From DATAUD01 sp035511075 (GTDB taxonomy: Bacteria > Verrucomicrobiota > Verrucomicrobiia > Limisphaerales > Palsa-1400), in NCBI GenBank assembly GCA_035511075.1, contig DATKFW010000131.1:186001-250000 (forward strand): 64,000 nt of DNA, read 5' to 3'. This document shows, in pieces, positions 26,798 through 35,718 of the stretch. Position 1 is the stretch's first letter; each line of letters begins with the position of its first letter. Below the pieces are notes generated by a model, which saw nothing but the letters and a program-made list of their open reading frames with translations, did not search any database and was not told the DNA's origin. The position numbers and the translations under genes were made by a program.

Positions 26798-27960
26798 CGG
26801 GCCTCCACAAGGGTGTTCATATCGTCTTCAACGTAGTAAAATCCCTTCCCGTCCGGTGTCATGGCAATGCCGAACAAGTCCCCGTTGCCGGGCGGAGACT
26901 GCGCCTGGTCTGCGTCAACCCATTGGGCGCAAAGCTGTTTGCCGGCGAGCGGGTCCACTTCCACAACCTGCCCGTTCAACGCATTGCAAATCAGGAGGTG
27001 GCCATTGGGCGCGAGCACCAATGCCAGCGGCCGTCGCAACAAACCCTCCTTCGTCACCAGCCGCCCGGTTCCGGCGCTGTTGGTCCGCGCTACCGCATCG
27101 GGTATCGCGACGATTTGATTGCCAACCCCGTCGGACACATAAAGTGTTTGATCAGAGGCAAGAGCCAGCCCGGTGGGGCCAACCAGGAAGGCATCCAGGT
27201 TGGCTCGTTGAGCAAAGCCATTGGCGACCACCGTCTGGCCCGTGATGACCGGCGGTTTTCCTTCAGGGATGGAAAGATCGATGCGCAACACGGTCGCCTT
27301 TTTCACCGTCACAGGATAACCGGTGGCCGGGTCGCGAACGAACGGTCCGGGAACGTCAAAACCGGACATGCTGACAAATAGCGTCGCATTGGTCCCGTTA
27401 TCGATTTGCGCGATATTGCCCCAGGGCCCGTTGATATTGGTGCCGGTCCAAACCGTGGCAAGCTGGCCGTTGGCATCCAACACCAGCAGGCCGCCGTCGC
27501 CCTTGGTGCGCGTGGTCCCATCGGTGCTGGGAGTGCTGCCGACAATCAACCACCCGCTCTTGAGCATGGTCATGGCCGTGGTCAACCCGACGCCGCCGGG
27601 ACATTGCGCCAGGCGCTGGGGCAACTCGGCAAGTACGAACGTCTTTTTGGTGACCGGATTGTAGTCCACAATGGTCGTGCCTGTCCCCTGCAAGTTCGAC
27701 ACCTTGTTGAAATTATCCACCAGGACATCGCCCTTATGAATTTTCCCGGCGGAAACCGGCGCCACGATAACGGCATACGGATTCAGATCGCCGTTGTCCG
27801 CCACAGTGGAAGCGAGGGTGATGTGATGGTGAATGCGCTCCAGAAAGGCCTTTTCATCCCCCGCGCGCGCGGGGTCCGCCAGGACCAGCATCAGGGCCAG
27901 CGCCGCGGGCAGGGCGGCATGGCGGCGTTGGACCAATCGTGTTATGCGAGTGAAACTCAT
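26794..27960 (-). CDS. Exported beta-propeller (NHL/SMP-30-like) protein
   Basis: A 388-residue exported protein with a signal peptide ending near residue 33 (ALMLVLADPARAG). It has repeated propeller-type blades such as GGLLVLDANGQLATVW, GPTGLALASDQTLYVSDGVGNQIVAI and RPLALVLAPNGHLLICNALNGQVVEVDP. These resemble NHL/SMP-30 repeats. Function not recognised; propellers act as binding or lactonase/oxidase folds. It lies between OprB and DyP, 15 bases after oprB and overlapping dyp, so the three probably act together. I infer substrate binding or periplasmic oxidation. Confidence 0.8.
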   Translation of the reverse strand: MSFTRITRLVQRRHAALPAALALMLVLADPARAGDEKAFLERIHHHITLASTVADNGDLNPYAVIVAPVSAGKIHKGDVLVDNFNKVSNLQGTGTTIVDYNPVTKKTFVLAELPQRLAQCPGGVGLTTAMTMLKSGWLIVGSTPSTDGTTRTKGDGGLLVLDANGQLATVWTGTNINGPWGNIAQIDNGTNATLFVSMSGFDVPGPFVRDPATGYPVTVKKATVLRIDLSIPEGKPPVITGQTVVANGFAQRANLDAFLVGPTGLALASDQTLYVSDGVGNQIVAIPDAVARTNSAGTGRLVTKEGLLRRPLALVLAPNGHLLICNALNGQVVEVDPLAGKQLCAQWVDADQAQSPPGNGDLFGIAMTPDGKGFYYVEDDMNTLVEAR

Positions 27961-27975
27961 GCAGTGGGGTATTCT

Positions 27976-29463
27976 TCAGAACAAAACGTTGATACGCAAG
28001 CCGGCAACGGCTTCATTCTTGATCCGTTGGCCGGGAGAATTCGGGTTGGCGATTCCAGCGCCGGGATTGAACACATATTGGAAGTCGGGCTGCAACTGAC
28101 ACCACGCAGTTAGTTGATACTGGTAAGTGGCTTCCACAAAGGTCTCGCCGCCCTGGACAGGGTGGAAGCCGCCTGAGAAAAAACTCGAGTCACTTTCCAA
28201 CCCGGCCGCGTGCGAGCCGACCTTGGCGTATCCCATCCCCACGCCGCAGGTATCATCGTCACGATGGTAAATCGGTTCATGGAACGTAAAACCGGCGTTC
28301 ATGCTAAAATCGATCAAATTGCGGTCCTCTTCGGGGGCGCCCAGGGCGCGCACAAAGAAGCTTATCGCCCGGTCGCCGTCTTCATCCTTGGGGTCGCGCC
28401 AGATCATCTGATCCGCGACCCCATAAATTGAATAATCGCCGGAACGCATCGCCGGTATGCCGGTGCTCTTGGGGTTGGCCAGTGAAAGGCCGGTGTTGTC
28501 GTATTCCTGATCGGCAAAATTCTCCGTGTCGTACCAGAAGCCCAATCGGTACTCCCGCCCAAGCGGTTGCGAGCCGCTGCCATAGACCATCCCGCCCACC
28601 GCAGGATACGAATATTGAAGTTCGGCAATGGCGAGCGCGCCGCCATTGACGGGAAAGCTGGTTCCGGACCCATTTTGCTTTTGCGGATCTCCCGTGTTGT
28701 TGACAACCGGACTGCCGTTGAACACGCCAAGCAGAATGTTCAGCCCGTTGACGGGACGCAGCCGCACGCGGACTCCCGGCGCGGAAAGGGGATAGGCCGG
28801 ACCGCCGCCGGGCAGGTCCGCCGACGGAAGCATCGGCCAGCCAAACATGGTGTTGACAAACAATCCGGCGTTCTGGCTCACCATGAACTCCTGGTCCAGG
28901 CTCTGCTGGCCCACCTTCACATCCATCCGGTCTTCTTCAAGGAATTTCTGCTGATACCAAATCTCCCATAACCGGGTCGCCCGGTCGGCTTCGATGCCGC
29001 TGGCGGTTTGCAATGTGTAAAGGTTTTGCTCGCTCAAATTGTTGCCGTGAATCTGGAGGGCGCTCACGTTAAACGTCCCGCCGTAGAATTGAAATGCCCG
29101 CTGCGTATCCAATTGCAAAATAGCCTGCGTCAAGCCGTCGTAAGCGGACCCGCGCTGCGCGCCGCCGGTGAAATTGCCGAGCACCTCGCTGGTTTCCAAA
29201 ATCGACAACGTCATGCCATATTTGCTGAGCCACGGTCGCAAGCCCCACATGTCCCCCAGCAAGTAGTTGCTCCGTCGCAACCGGCTCACAAACCCTGCCA
29301 TACCGGTTCCCGCGTTGTTAGTCTGCCCCGGTTGCGCTTCCTCGGGCACTGGGACTGGTGGGGGGGTGGCCAGGGCGGAACCAGCCAGCAGCCAGGCCAG
29401 CCCGCAACCGGCAATGACTGACCCTCGCGTTTGCTTGTATCGGAAAAACGATCGATTTAACAT
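27976..29463 (-). CDS. OprB-family carbohydrate-selective porin
   Basis: A 495-residue outer-membrane beta-barrel of the OprB family: signal peptide ending near residue 33 (GLAWLLAGSALA), a conserved N-terminal plug region (LRRSNYLLGDMWGLRPWLSKYGMTLSILETSEVLGNFTGG) and a C-terminal strand with terminal phenylalanine (LRINVLF). Start ATG 29463 preferred; a GTG two codons upstream exists. The gene heads an operon with a propeller protein and a DyP peroxidase. It is divergent from the helicase gene, so 29464-29623 holds both promoters. Confidence 0.88.
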   Translation of the reverse strand: MLNRSFFRYKQTRGSVIAGCGLAWLLAGSALATPPPVPVPEEAQPGQTNNAGTGMAGFVSRLRRSNYLLGDMWGLRPWLSKYGMTLSILETSEVLGNFTGGAQRGSAYDGLTQAILQLDTQRAFQFYGGTFNVSALQIHGNNLSEQNLYTLQTASGIEADRATRLWEIWYQQKFLEEDRMDVKVGQQSLDQEFMVSQNAGLFVNTMFGWPMLPSADLPGGGPAYPLSAPGVRVRLRPVNGLNILLGVFNGSPVVNNTGDPQKQNGSGTSFPVNGGALAIAELQYSYPAVGGMVYGSGSQPLGREYRLGFWYDTENFADQEYDNTGLSLANPKSTGIPAMRSGDYSIYGVADQMIWRDPKDEDGDRAISFFVRALGAPEEDRNLIDFSMNAGFTFHEPIYHRDDDTCGVGMGYAKVGSHAAGLESDSSFFSGGFHPVQGGETFVEATYQYQLTAWCQLQPDFQYVFNPGAGIANPNSPGQRIKNEAVAGLRINVLF

Positions 29464-29623
29464 CCGCACGCAGTTTACCCAAGCCCGCGCCTCCCCGCTT
29501 GCGCTGAATTGCTATTAATTATCGGTGAATTGCCAGATTGCGCTGCGACGGAGGAACCGCTGGACCGAGCCCCACAGTCAAACAAAGGCTTGCATTAGAG
29601 GGCGTTCGGGGCGAGCTTGGTTC

Positions 29624-30856
29624 ATGTCGTTTACAACGTTCGGGCTTACCGCACCCATTCTGGAAGGGGTCAAGGCCATGGGATATATCGAGCCGACCCC
29701 AATCCAATTGCGGGCCATTCCCCTTGTCATGTCGGGGCGCGATGTCATAGGCAGCGCCCAGACCGGAACGGGAAAAACGGCGGCCTTTGCCCTGCCTATC
29801 TTGTCGCTCTTGGACAAGCACGAGGCGGCTTCCCGCGCCCTGGTGCTGGAGCCGACGCGCGAACTGGCCGCGCAAGTCGAAACCGCGATCCACGATTTTG
29901 CCCGCTTCACCAATCTCCGCACCGCGGTCCTCTACGGCGGCGTGGGCTATGGCAAGCAATTGGAGGATTTGCGGGCCGGAGCGGATGTCATCGTCGCCAC
30001 GCCGGGCCGATTGCTGGACCACATGGAACGCGGGGCGTGCCGGCTGGATCGTGTCAAGTATCTGGTGCTCGACGAGGCCGACCGGATGCTGGACATGGGA
30101 TTCCTCCCGGACGTGCGGCGGATTCTGGACAAAATTCCGCGCGATCGGCACACCTCTCTTTTCTCCGCGACGATACCGGCGGAGATCGCGACTCTGATTC
30201 AGTGGGCGATGCGCAATCCGCAAACCGTCGAAATCGGCGCGCGCCGGACACCGGCCGAAACAGTGGAACACGCCATTTATCCGGTCGCCGAGACGCAGAA
30301 GACGGCGCTGCTTTTGCAATTGCTTGAACGCTCCAAATATGACTCAGTCATCGTCTTTTGCCGGACCAAACACCGGGCGGACCAAATCGCGCATTTGTTG
30401 AAGAAGAACCAGCACGCCGTGGCCGTGCTCCACTCCAACCGCACCCAGCGCGAGCGCGAGGAGGCCCTGCGCGGTTTCCGCCAGGGGCGCTACGAGGCGC
30501 TGGTGGCCACGGACATCGCGTCGCGCGGGCTGGACATCGCCGATGTCAGCCATGTTGTCAACTACGATGTGCCGCAGCATCCCGAGGATTACATTCACCG
30601 CATTGGACGGACCGGCAGGGCGGAGCAGACCGGCGACGCGCTGACCTTGATGGTGGCGGCCGATGCCTCCCACGTTTACGCCATCGAACGCTTCATTGGA
30701 AAAAAGGTTCCGCGCGTCAAGCTCGACAACTTCGATTACCAGTACACCGCGCTATTTGAAGAGGAGAAGCAGGGCCAGAAGCCCTCATTTCCCGGCAAGG
30801 TCCGGGGCGCCCGCGTTCGCGGCGGCTACTTTTTCGGGCCGGCAAGAAGGCGCTGA
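29624..30856 (+). CDS. rhlE: DEAD-box RNA helicase (RhlE type)
   Basis: A 410-residue helicase core with the Q-motif F...PTPIQLRAIP, Walker A AQTGTGKT, Ia PTREL, DEAD (VLDEADRMLDMGF), SAT, and C-terminal motifs TDIASRGLDI and HRIGRTGR. A short basic tail (RGARVRGGYFFGPARRR) follows the core, as in RhlE-type proteins acting on rRNA or degradosome. The start at 29624 (MSFTTFGL) gives the family N terminus; upstream in-frame codons lie in the divergent promoter region. It converges with the AsmA-like gene. Confidence 0.94.
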   Translation: MSFTTFGLTAPILEGVKAMGYIEPTPIQLRAIPLVMSGRDVIGSAQTGTGKTAAFALPILSLLDKHEAASRALVLEPTRELAAQVETAIHDFARFTNLRTAVLYGGVGYGKQLEDLRAGADVIVATPGRLLDHMERGACRLDRVKYLVLDEADRMLDMGFLPDVRRILDKIPRDRHTSLFSATIPAEIATLIQWAMRNPQTVEIGARRTPAETVEHAIYPVAETQKTALLLQLLERSKYDSVIVFCRTKHRADQIAHLLKKNQHAVAVLHSNRTQREREEALRGFRQGRYEALVATDIASRGLDIADVSHVVNYDVPQHPEDYIHRIGRTGRAEQTGDALTLMVAADASHVYAIERFIGKKVPRVKLDNFDYQYTALFEEEKQGQKPSFPGKVRGARVRGGYFFGPARRR

Positions 30857-30860
30857 GGCC

Positions 30861-33800
30861 TCACTGGTCCTTTTTGCGCGGCGCGTTCGCCGGCGCGTCC
30901 AGCAGCAGGTCTTTCATAGTGTGAAAAGGTCGGAGCATGAAAATGAAGAACTGCGGCACATACACGGGCTTGAACACCGGCTGCCTCATTGATCCGGTGA
31001 TCTGATACTCGAAGAGTTTGGTCAAGGGTGACAGCGCCGCGCTCAAAAACGGCCCGAACACCGGCGTGTCGCGCAACAGGTCCGCTTCCACGCGCCCTTT
31101 GATTTGTTTGTCCATCGTAACGGACCCGCGGTAAAGAAGTCGCACGCCCGTCGAACGAATCTCCAGATCATCGGTGGAAACTTTGCCCCCGCCGACGGTG
31201 AAAAGCGCCGATGCCTGGCGCGCGCGACTATCGCCGGCGCCGGGCGAAATGGCGTTGAGCAGAGGCGAAAGAAACCCAAAAATCTTGATCTGCCACAGCA
31301 GCGCGTCGTGGATGTGGACGTAGCCATTGCCCGCCCACGTGCCTTTGATGGCGGTGTCGGGCGCATCGAGCGTCATGGAACCGTCAAGCATTCCTGCAAC
31401 CCTGTTGGTCTGTCCGGTCAATCCGCGCGCCAAAAGGCCAAAATCGACGTCCTTGGCGGTGAAATCGCAGCGGAAGCCGTCGCCGCGCCCGGGGCTGGAA
31501 TCAAACGCCAGCCATCCGTTCAGCGTGCCCGAGTTGTAGAGTCGCGCCTGGATATTGGTCAGGATCACGTTGCGCGCCACCCATTGCACGGCGCCGGAAA
31601 TCTTGTCCGCTCCCAGATTGGTCCAATGAAAGTGTTCGCCCTGAATCTCAAAGCGCATGTCCGTCGCCAGCGGGTTGCCCGGAACAAATGAACCGCTGGC
31701 GCGGACCGCGGGCGGAACGTCGAAGTGCACCAAATTCAAGAACCCAGGCGCGTTGGTTCCCATCTCAGTGAGCAATATTTGAGGATCCAGGGTGGATTGG
31801 GCGTTTGTCAGAAAAATTCGTTTTGACTCAAGGTCCGCGGAAACCAGCGGAATCTCAAGGCGCCCCGGCCCCTGGGAAATTCCGATTTCGCTGACCCGCA
31901 GGAGATGGTTGCCGTATTGGACCCTTGCGCGCGCCTCATCGACCGGCTCGCCGCGCACGGTAAAATGGCTTGCCGCCACAGTTCCGGTGACCGTGGTGTT
32001 TTTGAGAGCGTGCCAAATGCCCCGCGCCTCGGCGTGTATTTCGGGCGGACTCGAAAAATGCAGTTCGCTCAGAACGCGTCGTTGCCGCGGATCAAGCCAG
32101 GGGATGGCGTCGGCAGGGTCCAGGCGGCTGTCCAAAACCACTCGAAATTCGTGCGTGACGTCGTCGCCGGTGTAATCGACGCTGATCGAACCGTCGGCGC
32201 GAGTGGCGGCAAGGCGCGGCACGTTCCAGACCCGGTTGGTGTAGGAATAGCGCGCGCTTGCGGAAGTGACTTCCAATTTGCGAAATGAAGCCGCGCCCAC
32301 GGAAAAATCCCCCGCAATCTCCACGGTGGGACGAAGATCGTTGAGCCAGTCTTTGCCGCGATTGGTCCACGGCGGCAGCACCAGCCGGATTTGTGTGTTG
32401 ACGGCGGGCGGCGTGCTCCAGGCAAATTCGGAAAGCCAGCTTTGGGCGGCGGGTGTCAATAGCTGGGAGATTCTGTGGGGGTCGAAGTCGGTCGCCGCAT
32501 GGAGACGCAGTTCGCGCGACTGGACATCGAGGTCCGCCCCGCCGCCCAATCGTCCGTCGTACAAACGGGCCTCCAGCTTCTCAATGGCCAGTTGCGGCGC
32601 GCGCCACTTCGCCTCCACCGACAGGCTGTCAAATCGCAATTGCGGGCTGTGGATGTTGGTCGCCGCGATGCGGCACGAACACACGTAGGGCGAGAACCAT
32701 GTCCAGATTCCCCAGGTCGCATCTGCTGGCGTTGGCGCGTCCGCCTGACCGGCCTTCAACGCCACGGAAAGCGCGCCGACCGACCCCCATCGCGATTCGG
32801 CCTCGGTGACGCGCAACCTCCCATCAAGGGCCACGGGACTGAAATTTGTGGCTGCGAGCGCCGCCGTTCCGTCCCACCGGAAGCGCTTTGCGCGAACCCA
32901 GTCGGCGCCCGAGGCGGAATTCCATTTCCCCGCCACTTCCTCCCCGGCAAGGTTCAGCGAGGCGTTAAACGGCGTCGAGGAATCGGGAAAAAAGGCCGCC
33001 GTCAACGATATGTTTGCGCCCGTTCCCCAGGGCGTCGTGATTCTGTCCGCAAAGGCGCGCGCCTGCATGAATGGCCGCTTGACGGGGTCCAGCAAGTGCG
33101 CTGCCGCCGCGCGAAGTTGAAGTCCTTCGGCGCTCCCCCAGGGCGTTTCCACGTCGGGCTCCAAAAGCATCACCTCGGCACGCAGGGTATTCATGTCGTT
33201 TCCGTCGGCGGAGAACTGGATATTCAGCCTGGCATTTTGGCCAAGATGCAACTGGTCGAGAATGTCCATCGCCGGCGCCGGTTGGCTTGGCTTGGCCACA
33301 AGCGGTGTCCCCTGCCACCGGCCAGGCAGTTTCCAATTGCGCATCGAGGCAAAGTTCGTGACTTCCCCGTCGATGCGGATCTTAAGCCCCCGAAACGAGG
33401 CCTCGAAATCGGTCAATTGGGCGAAATCATTGGGGGAAAACCGCATCACGAGATGGACCTCGTACAGAGAGAGCGCCTGTCCAGAGGGCTGCGAACCCGG
33501 AAACCGCACCTGCCCGTTGAGAACCACCAGGGAATCCGCCTTGAGCCGTCGATGCAGAAGGGCGTTCCAATTCAACTTCAATTCAGTCAGGCCCGCGGAG
33601 AGCCGAGGGCCGGAGGATCGGTTGGTCGGGTTGAACGCGCCGTTTTCGATCACAATGGCCGGTCCCCAGCCGAGGCGCGCGTCGGTGAACTGGGCCTCGT
33701 AACCGCGCTGCCGTATCTTCTCCAGCAAGGGCCGCTTGAGAAATTTGGGCAGCCCAACCAGATGAAGGTACGCCAACGCCGCGACGACCAAGAACAACGC

Positions 33801-33878
33801 AAACCACAGCGCGATGCGACACCATCGAAATACCGCGCGTCCTGCGAGAACCCCCGTGCGTTGAGAAGACAAACCCAT
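30861..33878 (-). CDS. AsmA-like large envelope protein
   Basis: A 1005-residue protein with one N-terminal membrane helix (about 17-43) and a long beta-rich periplasmic part. The C-terminal 250 residues carry the AsmA_2-like region (ARQASALFTVGGGKVSTDDLEIRSTGVRLLYRGSVTMD). AsmA/TamB/YhdP-type proteins are thought to move lipids between membranes. Last gene of a run including DUF4340, GldG-like and an ABC transporter, so an envelope-biogenesis role is likely. The domain is divergent in the middle; assignment is by architecture. Confidence 0.75.
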   Translation of the reverse strand: MGLSSQRTGVLAGRAVFRWCRIALWFALFLVVAALAYLHLVGLPKFLKRPLLEKIRQRGYEAQFTDARLGWGPAIVIENGAFNPTNRSSGPRLSAGLTELKLNWNALLHRRLKADSLVVLNGQVRFPGSQPSGQALSLYEVHLVMRFSPNDFAQLTDFEASFRGLKIRIDGEVTNFASMRNWKLPGRWQGTPLVAKPSQPAPAMDILDQLHLGQNARLNIQFSADGNDMNTLRAEVMLLEPDVETPWGSAEGLQLRAAAAHLLDPVKRPFMQARAFADRITTPWGTGANISLTAAFFPDSSTPFNASLNLAGEEVAGKWNSASGADWVRAKRFRWDGTAALAATNFSPVALDGRLRVTEAESRWGSVGALSVALKAGQADAPTPADATWGIWTWFSPYVCSCRIAATNIHSPQLRFDSLSVEAKWRAPQLAIEKLEARLYDGRLGGGADLDVQSRELRLHAATDFDPHRISQLLTPAAQSWLSEFAWSTPPAVNTQIRLVLPPWTNRGKDWLNDLRPTVEIAGDFSVGAASFRKLEVTSASARYSYTNRVWNVPRLAATRADGSISVDYTGDDVTHEFRVVLDSRLDPADAIPWLDPRQRRVLSELHFSSPPEIHAEARGIWHALKNTTVTGTVAASHFTVRGEPVDEARARVQYGNHLLRVSEIGISQGPGRLEIPLVSADLESKRIFLTNAQSTLDPQILLTEMGTNAPGFLNLVHFDVPPAVRASGSFVPGNPLATDMRFEIQGEHFHWTNLGADKISGAVQWVARNVILTNIQARLYNSGTLNGWLAFDSSPGRGDGFRCDFTAKDVDFGLLARGLTGQTNRVAGMLDGSMTLDAPDTAIKGTWAGNGYVHIHDALLWQIKIFGFLSPLLNAISPGAGDSRARQASALFTVGGGKVSTDDLEIRSTGVRLLYRGSVTMDKQIKGRVEADLLRDTPVFGPFLSAALSPLTKLFEYQITGSMRQPVFKPVYVPQFFIFMLRPFHTMKDLLLDAPANAPRKKDQ

Positions 33879-33879
33879 T

Positions 33880-35712
33880 CTATGGATGATAGCGAAGTGC
33901 GGCGGGGATAGTCAGGTCAGGCTCCACGTAATTCTCGTATAGGTCCGCTGGAAATTCAAATATGAGCCGCTGCCCGTCCCGCACCACCGAGGCGTAAGGA
34001 TGGGTGTACGGCGACCGTCCGCCGAAGTCGATGCGCAGGGTCTCGGTGCCCTTTGGGCGTTTGACTTGGAACTCAAGGTTGAAGTCGGCCTGGGCAAACC
34101 CAAAGCGTTGGAGAGAATCGTCGCCAATGCCATCCCAATAGATCGCGGTGAGTTCTCCGATTCGGTAGACACCTTCTTCGAATGAGGGCGAATTTATCAA
34201 CGGCGGCCCGTGATAGCCCGGCGCGAACGTCCAATTGCCGTCCGGATCGCGCAGATACTTCCGGGTGGCGCCCAATTGATGAATCGTCACGCTGATCACG
34301 TTGCTGCTCTCGAAACTCCACACGCTCCGGTCCCGCATCTGCCAGGAAGCCTGCGGCAGCCGGTCGAACTCGTCGCGACCGATCGTATTGACAAAATCCT
34401 CGTCCGTCCGGCGTTCGAAGACCCGGCCGCTTTGATTCGTTCCAAATTCGAGATGGGCGGTCGCGTGGCCTCCCGCTTCCGGGCCGAACTGAATCGAATA
34501 GCGCAGTGCCGGGTGCCCCAGTCCGTATTCGGAGAAATCCGCGACCACCGTCTTTTCAATCGCCGTCGAAATGTTGGTCAGGGCCGCAAGCCACTCCACC
34601 ATCAGCGTGGCGTCGGCGGGAAAATTCTGGCGCGCGTGGACTTCCCATTGCCCGTTTGTGGCTTTGCGCACGGAAAAGTCGTCCAGCCCATGCGTTTCAA
34701 TCGATTCTATCCAGCCTGGAGAAAGGCTGATGAGATGTTGATCGAGGAAATTGGTGTAGTCTGCCCGCCACGGGCGGAACGGCGCGCGAGCGAGCAGAAC
34801 GACATTGCTCGGGTCCTGCCGCCGGGCGTAAGCCAGCGTGGGCAGATTGGTCGGGCTGGCGCCAATTTCCAAAACGGCCGCCAGAGCGGCGCCATTGGAA
34901 AGGACCAGCGTCAGGTCCGGCGTCTGGGGCGGGAATTGCAGACCGAACGCTTCCAAGTCCGCCTGCGGATCATCCGAGATGAAGGCGCTGACGTGCAAGA
35001 GCCGAAGTTGCTCAAGCAAATCATTGATCTTGCCGCTGTCGGCGCGCGCCTGCTCCGGGTGGGTCATATACCAGAGATGATTGGTGGCATCGCGTCGGAG
35101 GTCCAATTCCCTGCCCTCCGAGCGCGCCGCCAATTGATCGAAGGGAATCCCCGCGTTCAGAAATGAGACGTCGCGCCACTGGTTCTTGTCCTGCGGAATC
35201 AATTGCAGCAGGTCGGCGCCCGCAAGGCAAATAGCCGTGCTTCCGACAACATTCAGAAAAACCTGGTCACTCATCGGGGAAAGTTCGCCGACCTCCAGGC
35301 GACGGTCCGTCCCCGCGCTTTGCAGCAGAATGGAAAACTGCGGCTGTGTGAAGCCGAATTGTTCCTGCGCGTCGGGACGGTCCCTGAGTTCCTGGTCGGT
35401 GATGCGGTCCTTCCATTCCAATTTCGCCAAGTTGTCAAGCAAAGCTTCAATCCGATCGCTTTGCGCCGGATACAGGATCGGCTCGGTCAGGTGCCAGGCG
35501 CGCCCGCCCGGGCCGGCGCGCTGGGCGTGAATGGCGGGCCGGCCCCACGGCTGAATTTCGATGTTCGTGACGGTCGCCGGATCGAGTCCGGGCAGGACCC
35601 GGTGGTTGGCCTGGCGCAGGCGCTCCTGGCGGATCGGATGTTCCACCAGAACGATGAAAACGAAAACAACGGCCGCTGCTGTCAACAGAACCCATGTGGG
35701 TTTCCAATTCAT
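33880..35712 (-). CDS. DUF4340-domain membrane-anchored protein
   Basis: A 610-residue protein with an N-terminal helix (about 8-24) and repeated DUF4340-type units (the family pattern WxxxxP-Y-ADxxxIxxLL-L is seen in HLTEPILYPAQSDRIEALLDNLAKLEW). It starts 6 bases after the GldG-like gene stop and is followed immediately by the AsmA-like gene. DUF4340 proteins usually sit beside GldG and an ABC permease/ATPase, as here. Function unknown; probably the periplasmic arm of that transporter. Confidence 0.82.
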   Translation of the reverse strand: MNWKPTWVLLTAAAVVFVFIVLVEHPIRQERLRQANHRVLPGLDPATVTNIEIQPWGRPAIHAQRAGPGGRAWHLTEPILYPAQSDRIEALLDNLAKLEWKDRITDQELRDRPDAQEQFGFTQPQFSILLQSAGTDRRLEVGELSPMSDQVFLNVVGSTAICLAGADLLQLIPQDKNQWRDVSFLNAGIPFDQLAARSEGRELDLRRDATNHLWYMTHPEQARADSGKINDLLEQLRLLHVSAFISDDPQADLEAFGLQFPPQTPDLTLVLSNGAALAAVLEIGASPTNLPTLAYARRQDPSNVVLLARAPFRPWRADYTNFLDQHLISLSPGWIESIETHGLDDFSVRKATNGQWEVHARQNFPADATLMVEWLAALTNISTAIEKTVVADFSEYGLGHPALRYSIQFGPEAGGHATAHLEFGTNQSGRVFERRTDEDFVNTIGRDEFDRLPQASWQMRDRSVWSFESSNVISVTIHQLGATRKYLRDPDGNWTFAPGYHGPPLINSPSFEEGVYRIGELTAIYWDGIGDDSLQRFGFAQADFNLEFQVKRPKGTETLRIDFGGRSPYTHPYASVVRDGQRLIFEFPADLYENYVEPDLTIPAALRYHP

Positions 35713-35718
35713 GCCGCC

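Noticed and set aside
32475..33911. 478-codon frame on the plus strand opposite the AsmA-like gene
   Set aside because: It is a shadow of the GC-rich coding strand: Arg/Pro/Gly-rich, no family character, and the minus-strand gene has full-length envelope-protein features.
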